A stretch of 64,000 nt of DNA. Origin: Aurifilum marmelostoma. Its lineage: Eukaryota; Ascomycota; Sordariomycetes; Diaporthales; Cryphonectriaceae. How positions within the stretch are numbered: the stretch's first letter is position 1; each line of letters opens with the position of its first letter. Below, piece by piece: positions 1-11,863 of this stretch. The notes under the pieces are model-generated. The model was given only the letters and a program-made list of their open reading frames with translations. It was not told where the DNA came from and made no database searches. The DNA lies in the NCBI GenBank assembly GCA_027559495.1, contig JAMXSV010000001.1, positions 930,001 to 994,000 of the forward strand. The letters run 5' to 3'. A program made the translations under genes and the position numbers.

Positions 1-2406
1 TGCTGGGGCGTGGGGTCCTCTCCGAAAATCTTCCTAACTTTAGAGTAAGTGCCCGCCTGCCTGCTGATATTGTTGGCAATGTTGGTCTCTCCCTCGGTGT
101 ATGACTGAGACGTAGTCAGCGGTGGCCTCGTGACCCGGGAGTCGGTGCGCGCATGTTGGCCAGTGTACGGCATAGTGTCGCCGCGGGTGAGCTGCTGTCT
201 CGATTGCTGCTCTTCCCTGGCACGGGCTTCCGCCTGCTGCTGGAGGTTGATCTGGACCTGCTCGGAAAGCAGCTGCAGGGAGAAGCCGATGTGGGACGAG
301 TTGGTCTCCAGGGCCCTGGCACACTGCCTCACATACTCGAGCCGGTTCTCAAGCGCCTCGCCCCGGACCTCGGACCACTCATCCGCGAGCGGACCTGCGA
401 CAGCCTGGCAGCCCAGGATCAGGTCCGAGATGTTGTCGTAGAGGCTCTGCTTGTTGATGCTGAAATCGGTCAGCTGAGGGGTCTGGAAGCTGTTCTCGAG
501 CGACGAGAGGTCGATAGACTCGATCATCGCTATCCAGGGCTTGAAGGTCTCGATGACCCTGCCACCGGTGGAGCAGACATTATTGGCAATGATCTCGTGC
601 TTGTAGGGCGTGACAATCTTGTCTGTGACGACCAGGTTCTTGTCCAGCTCGCGGATGCTCGACACGAGCATCCGCTTTAGCTCGTCCAGCCGCTCCAGCA
701 GCTTTCCGTCGAGGATGACCGTGGGCTCGACGACACCTTCCTCGTCGTCCAGGAAGTTGGACGTGATGGGGTCGCGAGGGCCGAGGCCGTTGTTCTGCCA
801 ACTGCCGCCAGTCGTGCTGCCGATGACAAAGCCGGGGAACAGCCTGGGTATCTCCTCGCCCCTCTGCTGTCTCGCAACCTCCACGTAGCTGAACACACCC
901 AGCAGGACGCCATCGGCCTCCTGCAGACACTTTGGCCCGGACTCGGGCGCAGGGAAATCGGCGGCTGCGATGTGCGAGGAGACGACAAGCTTGGAGAACT
1001 TGGACATCATGTCCCTGAAGTGAGGGTACAGCGCCTTGTTAGTAGAGATGATGGAAGGTTGGCCCGAGTGGTTGTCGGTTGTGCCGGAGCCGGCTGCCAG
1101 GAGAAGTCGCAGGTGATCCGAGATGTCCTCGGCCCGTGCTACGTATTCGGACTTGTCTCCATTGTTGATAGCTTCCCGGTAGCGGTCGATAGCCTTCTTC
1201 ATGTTCGAGACCAAGCGGCTCCAAGTCAGCGGTGGCGTGCTCCCATCGTCGAAAAAGGAGCGAGGAATGGTTGCCGCCGTGGGAAGGTTGAATGTGGCAC
1301 CAGCCGTGAACGTGGGTGCCTGGTCCGGCAGCCGCGCCGACCCTATCGTGCTATTGTTCCTGCCAAAGGCATATTGGCCGTTTATCGAGTCCAAGGACGG
1401 CGCAGGCGATATGCCGTCCTTGCTGAAGGACCGCCGGTTACGACCCTGCTAGCGGTGAAGAGAGGAAAGTGAATAATTAGTAGGCGTTCCCTTTCCCACT
1501 TCGCATCGTCACAATAGACAATCTTTATCTGTAGGTGTTTTGGGGCCCGGGGGGGGGGGGGGGGGAGCGGAGGGTTTTCCTTACCTGGCGACCAAACATC
1601 AGATTCTCGCCGTCGAGCTCTGATGCGGAGGTGGCCTCCGAGTCCTCATCCTCGTCCTGCATCAGACCCCTGGCCATCAGCTCTGGAGGCGGCCTGGTCC
1701 GGTCCGGCATGACAACACCCATGCGGTCCAGCGGGCCATTCTCGTGAACCGACGAGGGCGACTCGAGGGGCAGCTCTGAGCTGCTCTCGCCGGTCATGGT
1801 GTTGTAGTAGAAGAGGCGGCCGTCAGGGGTGGCCTGGGGTATCCAGTAGTCGGCCTTTGACTTCTCGCCAAAGTTTGTGCCCTCGAGGGGAAGCTCCTCG
1901 AGCTCTGACATGTCGCCCTCGTCGTCGTCGTACGACTCGTCGTCGATCTCCTCCTCGAGCGGGTCGGCCAGGCCGTTCTCCTGCTGGTGGCCCTCGGGCA
2001 GCTCGTCGTGGCTGCTGATGATCTGGCAGTAGTTGCTGGGGAACCAGCCGCGCACACCGTTTATGACGCCGTCCCACCAGCCGCTCTCGAGCTGGGTGAT
2101 GACCTGGATGACATCGCCCTCGTGGAAGCTCAGACTCGTCCTGTCGTCGGCCTCGTAGTCGTACAGGGCACGGACATACATGGCACCGGGGGGTGCGGTG
2201 CCGACGATGCCGTTCATGGCAAAGGGCTGGTAGTAGGTGGTAGTGGTAGTAGTAGTAGTGTTGGCTTGGTTGTCGACCGACGCCTGGCCGGTCGGGTCTC
2301 TGGACTGCGAGGCGTCGTCAGGGCGTGCGCCGTATGCGTTGCCGTTGTTCTGCTGCTGGTGCTGGCCCTGTGCAAATGCTGAGACTGCGCTCTGCGTCAT
2401 GAGCAT
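1..2406 (-). CDS. cdc25: Cdc25-type Ras guanine-nucleotide exchange factor, N-terminal part (partial)
   Basis: Ras activator of the cAMP/MAPK pathways, acting at the plasma membrane. Exon 1 is 2406-1585 (274 codons) and exon 2 runs from 1448 off the left edge, so about 756 residues are visible. An SH3 domain lies at about residues 77-130 (ALYDYEAD, ending in WFPSNYCQII). A WW-like segment lies at about 187-216 (DYWIPQ, then GRLFYYN). An acidic linker separates the two, and a Thr run sits near residue 50. Exon 2 is one long open frame typical of the middle of fungal Cdc25 proteins. The REM and catalytic RasGEF domains must lie beyond position 1. The intron 1584-1449 has donor GTAAGG, a TACTAAT branch site and a tandem TAGCAG acceptor. 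The ATG at 2406 is the first in frame; a second Met follows at residue 3. The domain order is seen directly and the name follows from it. Confidence 0.88.
1549..1565. repeat. G17 homopolymer inside the cdc25 intron
   Basis: Seventeen consecutive G on the plus strand, which are C on the transcribed strand. The run lies shortly after the donor of the cdc25 intron. Its length is likely to vary between isolates or to be misread by sequencing. Confidence 0.9.
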
Positions 2407-2819
2407 CGTGCTGTGACGGCCCTGACCGATGCGGTGAGCTGTGTGAGAGGTTTAGGGGAAACCCAAGGTCTGAGCCATGCAGCCTTGTTGTCGTGAATGG
2501 TAATGTGACGAGAGGTGGCTCGTGTCTCGCTTCTTGTCCAGGACGGCAGGAGATCGGAGGGTCCCAGGGTGGTTTCGAGTGTCTTGGAACGTGTGTGTGT
2601 ATGTGTGTTCGAACCGTAGGGGCGGTGGTGGGCTGGCTGGGCAAGGAAGCTCGGGGAGCCTTGTGACTGCAGCCAGGCTTGAAGGGGGGGGACCACGAGG
2701 GTCGAGGGGGCGGCGAGGTCTCAAAGGTGTGGACTGTCTTGCCCTGCTCTCTTTGCCTTTTTCTCGCTCTCGCCTCCGTTAGCAAGGAGAGCTTGCTGCT
2801 GCTGTGCTGTGCAGCGCAG

Positions 2820-2835
2820 TGTGTGTGTGTGTGTG
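2820..2835. repeat. (TG)n microsatellite
   Basis: Uninterrupted TG dinucleotides upstream of cdc25. A related imperfect GT tract lies at about 2589-2609. Confidence 0.85.
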
Positions 2836-4009
2836 CGTTGTGCTGTGTTGTGCCGTCGTCGTGTTTCTTTTCGACGTGCACTTCTGCTCTCCCCTTCGTG
2901 GAGATTAGCAGCAGGCAGGACGATCCGCGATAGGCTTTGGGCAGGGAAATACGGAGGTAGAGAAATACGGGTCCCTGGTTGGGGTTGTTGGTATTGGGCC
3001 GGGTCGTATCTGGGCTGCTAAGCCCTGTCTGGTCTGGGCTGGCCCAGCCCTGGTATGGTGTCTGGCGGCAAGCGGTTGTTGTGCTGGTAATTGGGTGGAC
3101 TGTTTGGCTAAGTGGGCGCGGGATACAGAAAGAAGCGAGAGGAGATGAGAAGAGAGAAAGAAAGAGAGAGTCTGGGCCAGGGTCCCCTCCCTGTCTTTTG
3201 GGGGATTGGATGGATACCGCCTGTACAACAGAGAGGAAGGACTATTGCTGAGGTGCTAGGTGACAAGAAAGGACAGACGCCCAGGGAGTGCAGGGCCGGG
3301 GGGTCTGGGTCAGGGGCGAGTGAGAGAGAAGAGAGGGGGGGGGGTGAGGGGTGAGATGCCAAAAGGTCTCACACAGATCTGTGTCTTTCTTTTACTCTGA
3401 TGACCACAGAATTACACAAGCGGCACAAGATAGGATGCAAGAAAAAAAAACTCATAGGAAAGCCAAGAAGGGGACCAGGGACCAGATTATAAGGTTTCAG
3501 AAGAAGGGAAAAAAAGAGAAGAAGCAGAGAGAGGGTTCAGGTGACTGTGCAAGTATTGTGTCTGTCTGTGGGTGCTACTGCTGCAGCAGTTGTAAAGAGA
3601 CTACAGTGCTATAGTTCTAGCTGGTAGGGGGTTCTTTCTGGACGCATTCATTTCTTTTTTTCCCCTCACAGGAGGGTGCTGGTACTAATTCTTGGTGCTG
3701 ATGCTGGTACTGGTGCCGGTGGTGCTGTGTCACAGTGGACTTTAGAGCGGGGACTTTGGAGGGACGTTGAGCCCGTCTGTTAGCGGTAGCCCCTGTTCTT
3801 TTGCTTGTGTGCTAAACTGCTATAGTGGTAGGCCGGGTTGGGGGCCAGAGGGTGGCATGGGCACACATAATTACTGCTGCAGGACTTTTGGTTTCGTGGT
3901 TACTTCTGGGTAAAGTTTGAAGGGAATACGGTCCGCCTCGACCATTCGGACTGGAGCAAGTATAACTGACTAGGAGCAGGAGGAGAAAGATGGGGGAGGG
4001 GGGAGGGGG

Positions 4010-4083
4010 AAGGAGGAGGAGGAGGAGGAGGAGGAGGAGGAGGAGGAGGAGGAGGGAGGAGGGAGGAGGAGGAGGAGGAGGAA
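4010..4083. repeat. (GGA)n polypurine tract
   Basis: About 74 bases made almost entirely of GGA/GGGA units, flanked by further G/A-rich sequence from about 3974. The plus strand is essentially pure purine. The opposite strand reads as Leu/Ser/Pro-rich nonsense frames, which are artefacts of the repeat. Confidence 0.9.
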
Positions 4084-5772
4084 CAACAGGAGGAGGAAGA
4101 GGAGCAGTGGCAGCATTAGGGGACCACCAGAGAACCACTGGAAGCGCGGAGCTGGAGGAAGCGGGGTGCAGGGAGGTCCCCTAGGCCATACTAAAGTTCC
4201 AGCATGGTTCAGGCCTGGGGTCCCCCCGTCCCCTCTTCTGTCTCTCTCACTATCCATCACCACGGCCCCTCCTCCCCCTCCCCCTCCTCTTCCTCGTCTT
4301 TATCCCCACCCCAGCAGCTCCTTCTGTTCAGTCCCGATATCATTTTCTTCTATGAGGGGGTGCGCGCTCAACATCCGATATATGATGCGAGATGGTACGG
4401 TATAACCCCCAATAAAACTTGTACAGTCATTCAGTCAGTCAATCACGACTCCCACAGACAGACATCTCTGGTCCGCTCATTTACAGCCTGCTCAGCAGAT
4501 CAACTCCTTGTAGGGCGACGACCGACGGGCAGCGGCAGATCGCAAACCCCAGAAACACCCTCAATGAACAGGAACCCACACAGGACGATTGTCGAGATGA
4601 TATCCCGATATCCTAGGAGCTAGCATGACGGGGTCCCATTTCGCTAACCCACAGTGTTGCCAAAGGGTCCTGAGCTTCGGCAGTGGGCGCGGGCAGTCAG
4701 GTCTATAGTGACGGAGCTATGACATTGCATGATTCGGGACCGACTTTCTCTTCTCATCCTCTTCTCTCTCGCTCTCTCTGCATCGTCATCTCGGCCCAGC
4801 TCGTGGCCCTTGAAGCTGACAACAGCAAGCTTTCTGTTGGCCTACTACGACAGGCTATAGAATTCCACTGAGGGTGCTGACTGACACGAGGGCTGTGCAT
4901 CTTAGGTCTGTCATCATGAAGTGTCTCTCCATCTTATATCACATTTTACTTTTGGTTTTTCCCTCTCTCGGACCAACATGTAGTAGTAGTGGATTCAGCG
5001 ATCCCGTCACAAATAATCAGACAAAGTCACCGAGAGATAGACAGAGGGAGAGGGAGAGACACTGTGTGTGTGTGTGTGTTTGTGGGTGTCTGTGCCAGTC
5101 TCTCTGCTGTGTCTGCGTTTATTTTGCGCACACACACATACAGACAGACACAGTCAGAAACATGCCCATTGCCAAGGACCATCCCCGAATAGTTATCCTA
5201 TGCCGAGATGAAAAGTGATATAGTACAAATGCTTCTACGGTACATGATCCAACCCACTCGCCCGCCAGGAACCTTCTCAGCTCTCGAGCGATGTCACGGC
5301 GGAATTATCTGCTCATGAAAGTCCTTCCCCTTCTGAGCCCCTCCCGTCCGTCCCCTGCGACCGCCTCGCCATGCAGGTTTGCGGTACCGAGCAGGATTCT
5401 CACTGCTCGGCCCGTCTGACTGGACGGCCAACTGCCCCCCTCCCCTTCGTCTCCCCCAGGAGTTCTCCAATGCTTAGTATTGTTTACAAAGAAAAATCCC
5501 TGGTTGCTTATCTCAAATCTCTCGACGAAGAAAGAAAGGGAGCATGATTCTGAGTAACAAGAAAAGGCTAACCGGCATCAGGGACACAGAGAAAGAAGGA
5601 AAAAAAGTACTCGGCAGACCAGAGAAAAAGAAAACCAAAATCATACGAGCATCATTTGGCACCTATAGTCAGCCCATCCTCCCCCTCAGCTAACCAGGGA
5701 GTCCCCATCTTCGTCAAGAAGCTATTTTTTTCCTCTTCTGATATCTGAACGTTACCATATGATAAGAGAGAT

Positions 5773-5798
<26 letters not shown>
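5773..5798. repeat. (AC)13 microsatellite
   Basis: Thirteen AC units in the gene-free region. Confidence 0.9.
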
Positions 5799-5803
<5 letters not shown>

Positions 5804-6754
5804 GAGCGCGCCCAGATCAGCTGGTGTTGAAAGCACCTGCCATGTGCCACTATGTGATTCCCAACACGGTCCAGAGAGAGATGATCATCTCCCGAATCAC
5901 ATGCCCAGAAAGGCCTGCTGCATGCAGAGTCGGGGTTGCTCAGTGCATAATTTTGATCGCGTGGCATCGAATCGTCAGTGTAGGGGAGGGCGACATGGGG
6001 GGTGGGGGGGAGAGACATTTAAATCTAGATGCGCGCAAGAAAGGCAACCCCATCTGTCACCCCCCCCTCCGGCCGTGTGAGGCAGGGAGGGTATCGATCA
6101 TTTGTACAATGCTTGTGCTCGCCGAGTTGCCGTCCTGCCGAGCATGGACAACTCCTAATCTCTCACGTATGAATCTTCTCTCTTTCTGCTTCTTCCTCTC
6201 TACCATGCACGCGTTTTATTGTACAATGATTTCACCCCCAAGAAGCAACACCAAGCAGCCTGCACGGAGCGAGCGTGAGGAGGAGAGAAGAGAGGAGGGG
6301 GGTGGTGGGCAATCCGTGAGATAAGGCCGCACCGTTGCATTGCATTGGTGCTGCGGGCGCTGCATCTCTGGCCTTCCTCACCGGTGTGGGGAACCAGGTT
6401 TCATTCTCGCACCACGGTTGTGTCCCGATCTGGCAAACAAACCGCCGGGGGGCCTTTATTCGAGCTGACAGGAAGAGTCTCGCCAAGCCTCGCATCCAGC
6501 GTGTTGGGCGCCGAGGCTCGGAATATTTTATCGACTACTTGTTCTGCTGTTCTCTGTTTTATGCGTGTGAGTATCTCACCGGATCGCCAATTTCCCTCTC
6601 ACTAGGAGTGCGTACATATGTTTGTGCCAAGTATCATATCTTGAACTGCGTGGAGTGAATACATTCAAACACACTGCTACTAAGTATACACAGAGTGGGC
6701 TAAATACCGCGCTGCATAGGCCCCCGGCTGACAGGCCAATAGAGAGAAAGAAAC

Positions 6755-6788
6755 AAAAAAAAAAAAAAAAAAGGAAAAAAAAAAAAAA
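6755..6788. repeat. Interrupted poly-A tract
   Basis: A18, GG, A14 in the gene-free region. No recognisable mobile-element sequence precedes it. Confidence 0.85.
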
Positions 6789-9700
6789 GAGTCCAAGGAG
6801 GAAATGAAAAGGGCATCGCTAGACCCCCGAGATCTCTCAAGCTCGTCATCAGAGAAGGATCAGGATCTCAGGGGTTTGCATATGACGACGTCTTCTAGAA
6901 GCAAAAAGTTTGTGCGCGCGCTCCGCTTCCCATCTGAATGGGCGCCCCCCACCACCGTGTCCCCCCCCCTCCCTCCTCGCTCTCTTTGAAGGATGATGCC
7001 CGCGCACCTAACAGGGAGGATTTTGGAAATTTCGACCGACGGGACGGATAGCTGGACAAAAAAGCCTGAATTCCGTCATCGTCATCCTGCATCCATGACC
7101 ACCCCGTGGATCGAGCGACGGGCGGAGGAGATTAGGTGAGGATGGGGATGGTGTGTAGAGGTCTCAAAAACCACTACTCCCACCAACGGAGGGGGGGAGG
7201 GTGACATCCAGTCCTCGCTGCTAGGTAAGCCAGAAATAGTCCACGGGTCCGGTTGTCATCAAGCAAAATGATGATACTGGGAGATATCCGACCGCCGAGT
7301 TTGGTTGGCTGGCGGGTCTCTTGTCATTTCTTCCTTCTTTCCCCCTCTGTTGCCTGCTGTTGTTGTTGTTGCTACTGCAACTGTCTTCCGCCTCCCGAGT
7401 CTATCGAAAGACGTTGTCTCGCTCTAAGTCAGAGGTTTGATGGTGAGACCGGCCATAGGAGACTAATGATTACTACTGTGTGCTTTCAACCAAGGAGAAA
7501 AGAAATAAGAAATAAGAAAATCAATTTGTGCCCGCTCCGTGTGTGCCGCCGCCCCTCTCTCGTAATCGGGCCAGTCATAAGCCCGTGGCCAGCAAGATCA
7601 GAAGCAACTTCCTCTTCCAGGCTTGCTCCCCCCTCCCAGAAAGAAAAACGGTCGCCGACCGTGCTTAATCCAGCTCGGCGAGCAGGAGCCCACTGGGGAA
7701 ATGGGGAAAACTCTGTGATACACGCACAGAGATGCACGATTCAAACCCACAGAAGGGGCCGCATGGTCCTGAAGGGTCCTCCTCCGCCCCGGGCAAGAGC
7801 GTGGGCCCTTTCTCACATGCCCAAAACGGATGGTCTTATGGGTTGGTGGGGGGGGGGGGTGGGAAGTAACCCCCACGCCCTATAGAGAGAGCATCAACTC
7901 ATCTTTTTTTTGGTCTTCTTTTCGCTGTGGGAAGAGATATCCTGATCAGATTCTTCATCGAGACAGCTGGTCCGGTGGCAGTGCAACTTCGTGATTCCGA
8001 CACACCACAATGTCATTCGGAGCAACTGGGATTTGTGTTGATGTCGCAAGACGTGCAGTACGGACATCATAATTTGGCAGTGATAGAGCAGCCGCCAATG
8101 AGCCCTAAGCCCAACGGCATAGTTTCCATGGGGGTTAGTGCATGGGGACCGCCATAGATTCATAACCTCAGTCTCCGTCAATGCGTATCGAAAAGTGACA
8201 GGAGACGACGGGTAACAAGTATCTCTTCTGTGAGTATGCAGATCAGACCCTTCTCGTGCAAGTCAAATTCACGGGGGAAGAAGTCCTCCTCTCTTCAAAG
8301 TGCCGACACAAAGCACTCAAGAGGCAAACGCGGGAGGATGGACGTGCACCCATGATGGGCCGCAGCTGGTGCCGTGAAACATATCACACCATGGGCCCGA
8401 GAAGCTTGTGGACTACCGCGAATGAAGTGTCGCTTGAGCCTGCTCCTGCTGGTCCTGCTGGACCTGCTGGACCTGCTGCCCGAGCATGGACATCACCGAT
8501 ATTGCCTGACAAATCCTTTTGAAGGTGTACAGCGCAAAAAGGGGGGCCCCAGGCGATGTTGCTTGGGAGCTACGCACTTGCGAATGCTCCCGTCCCGCTG
8601 CCCCTCCTCATTCAGTTCTTCCTAGTTGCCGGTCCATATCAAACCCTTCGACCGCGCCGCTCGGGCAGTCAGTGTCCAGGGCGAGCTGTAGGCTTCGAGG
8701 ACAGCACTCTCGCCCGCAGCCGGAGTGGAGAGGAGAGTGATGGCATCCAAGAACAACACCGTAGATGGACGTTGTATCAATCGTGTCACGCGTCAATGTA
8801 CCATCCTCTGGGGATTGTAGCGTGTTACCAATACTGAGCCGTTGTGCCAAGCGGCTGGAAGGTCCTCAGATCCAGGCGATTGGCATCACCAATGAGCAGC
8901 GCTCTCCCCAAAGGCTTATGGCGGCTCTCCCGTTGGCGGCCATCTCTTGCCAGAAACAGGCCTCTCGCCGCTCGACTGAACGATTTTGGCTTCTGTTGAA
9001 TTGCCACTTCCTTGAAACTCGTTTCATTCCGGTGATGGCAATGCTCGAAATCGTGGCTGACTGTCCGATGAAATACGGCTCGAGACACGAAAATTGACAC
9101 GTCGGCCTCCCAAGCTGGGTTCTTCGTCCCGAAGCTGGCATGATCATCTCGCAGCTCCTGGTGCGATCCGCGCTGTGGAATCGAGACAGAGCTGAGCTGA
9201 GGCAAAGCCATGGCGGTCGCAGACATTTTTGAACCAATGGGTAGAGGTTGCCCCCGCGCGGTGATGATGCCTGACGATAGGCTCGAAACCCAGATTGGCC
9301 TCTGCTAAGCCGCTTGACAACTCAGAGAGAGGGTGAGACGCGCCGTGGCACGAGAATAACGTCAACGGCCGCCAACCATTGCTCTTCTGTCTGATATCTC
9401 CCTTTTCGAATTCAGACTGGATATCTGCCTGGATTTTCATAAGCCACCGCCAACAAGTCGCAGTTGCGGGGGAGCTCCTTGGAGGTTCATGTGCCCAGGC
9501 CATCGATCGGGTTCACAAGTTCACTAAGCATCATCGTTTCTAAGCTCCTGAATCTGTGTTTGAGACTCATCCCACCCCTCCGAGACGATCGCCGAATATA
9601 TGAGATCAAGTGGATCCAAGCTTGGGCCCATGGCTGTTTTTGCGATGCACTATCGCCGGGAATCCACCAAGAGAATGCCGTCGCTTGGGACTGTGGAGTG

Positions 9701-10879
9701 GTTAAACAAGCCTACAGAGAAAGCCCCGAGGTCATAGCAAGGACCGGTGGGGGATGTGCTGTGAGAGCGATCGTCGAGCCGTGCGTGTGCGCGCGTGTGT
9801 CTGCGGAATTGGCCACAGCTTCAGACTTAGAGAGGCTGAGACAACAGCAAACGACCTGTCATGATCATCCAGGGGAAATTGCAGGCCGGTAAGGACTCAT
9901 GAGGGAGGCCTTCGTCCCACGACGGAGATGGCAGAGAGCTGTGCTCGCAGTAGCAGGCCGGTATGGGCGGACAGTCTGTGGAGAGAGAGCGAGAGAGAAG
10001 ATGTTCTCACCTCTTTTTGTCATTGCGACATGGGAGAGGAATGCCTGATCTTGACTGGTACTGCAGTAGATAACTAGCTACGTACGAAGGAGCATGAGCT
10101 CAACCGTACGTCAGTGGCCCATGGACAACAGGTTTCAAGGCCGCGCCAGAAATCCCCCCGCCTCCTTGGTGGTGCTGCACGTCGAAATGAGAGACCAGGG
10201 TGCAATTTTTAGCAGCCATGTGTCAAACTGCACCGGGGAATGGTCCCCGGGAATGAGGGTTAGTAGCATCCCGGAAGTGCTGCCGCGGACCCTCCGGTCC
10301 CAGTTGTTCGTTCGGGCGGGCCTCTGTGAGTTTTGAGCCCGCCCGGACGGATCCACCCACGAGGCCTGTTCGCTGAGTTGTCCAAAGATGCACTGTGTAG
10401 TCCCCGCCGTCTGGCGCGCGCGCGCGCGTTCGTACTTGGGCCCAGACTGTAACATGACAGCGCGATGATAAGCAGACCGCCTTTATCGCAAAGCCTCTTC
10501 CCCTCAGCATGGAGATGCTAGCTGCAATGAAGAGGGGGTTGGAGGGGCATATAATGCGAAAGCCTGCCCTGTAGCAGAGCTGTTCCAACTGCCACGAACG
10601 CGCTGCTGAAACGCAAACCTGGACGGTCTGGAAAAGGGGTGGTGGTCCTGGATGCGCAAGGTCCAATTTTGACGTAAAAAAAGTATCTGGTGTTTCTTTC
10701 CATTCATCACGATGGAAAGGCCAAGCTGCGCGACCAGACGTGCCTCTGGATGCCACAGACTGTGGCGCGGGTCGAGAAAACCGAAAATGAGTCCTTGTAC
10801 CACTGACGAGGAAGCCCAGGAAGGGTCTCCGCAACATGGGGGCTGAGGGGTGTCAAGGGCTTGCTGGGATGCAGCTCCA

Positions 10880-11863
10880 TTAATGACAAGACCACCCAGA
10901 GGATTTTGTGAGTAGGGAGAGGGTGATCAGATTTTGCGGCTCGCTTGTGAGGCCTCTTTCTCTCCCACAGACCAACTTGCAGTGTGTAGTAGAAGTATGA
11001 TGCCTCCGAGACCCGCCTGCAGGGCCACTGGCCATGCGATCAATGGCGCTACTACCACAGCGTGTCGATTGTGATATTGCCGGGAGATTTCGTGACCGCT
11101 CAGAGACCTGTCTGTGGTCAGAAGTAACCCCTCCAAACAGCGGTGGCTTGGGCAATTTGCAATCCACAGCAAGATGCCGCGTCGCTTGTTCCCACAAGTC
11201 GCCAAAATGGAGACAAGATCCACATCCTGACAGCCCTGCCAGGAAGCGGGCCTGGCGGGTCAGAGCCGCCCTTAATTTGACGGGCCTCCCGGGGAATTCA
11301 GACACGCGTGCTGATTCTTTCAGCGGCGGCATAGGCTCTCTCCCCTCTGCAATTGGAGACATTGTACGCCATTGAGAGGTCAATGCGGATGCCGCGTGGG
11401 CGCCAGAGGAGAAGTAAAAACAACGCCAGTGACGTGCTGGCACGACAGAAGACTCTTGGGTGTAACTCGTCTGAGCACAAGCACGCCTGGGCGCCGGCAG
11501 AGTCGTGCGCTGAGTCCATGGATCGGCCAGTACTGTGGTACCACCACAGCAGGGATTCAAGGGCATTGATGACCCAAGGAGGCCGCTACGGAAGCACGAG
11601 CCTGGTCTTCCAGAAGCCGTGTGGTTTGTTGCAGCGGACCAGGAACAGAAAATTTTTTTTCGATGGCGGGTGTTAGATTCATCAAAGTTCATGCTCACCA
11701 TCCCTCCCCCCCCCATGCCGTGCTGACCGTCAAATCGGTCGGTCATAAGCGAGTGATCCGGGTTTCTTTCGTGATGCAGGAGGATGAGGTCCACACTGCG
11801 CCCACCCCCCCTCTCCAGAACAAGAAGCTCCAAGCAAACAGGCGGACAGACGGTGAATGTCAT
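10880..11863 (-). other. Long open frame of doubtful coding status (327 codons)
   Basis: A 327-codon stop-free stretch starting from ATG. The translation shows no domain, no signal peptide and no membrane segment. It is rich in Ser, Arg, Gly and His without periodicity, as expected from chance translation of GC-rich DNA. A 268-codon frame of the same type follows upstream at 12947-12141. I list it only because of its length; most likely it is non-coding. Confidence 0.12.

Noticed and set aside
3990..4263. Leu/Pro/Ser-rich frames over the GGA tract
   Set aside because: Translations of the polypurine repeat, not proteins.
10223..10837. 204-codon minus-strand frame in the gene-poor region
   Set aside because: Composition is irregular, with no motif, hydrophobic pattern or splice context supporting it.
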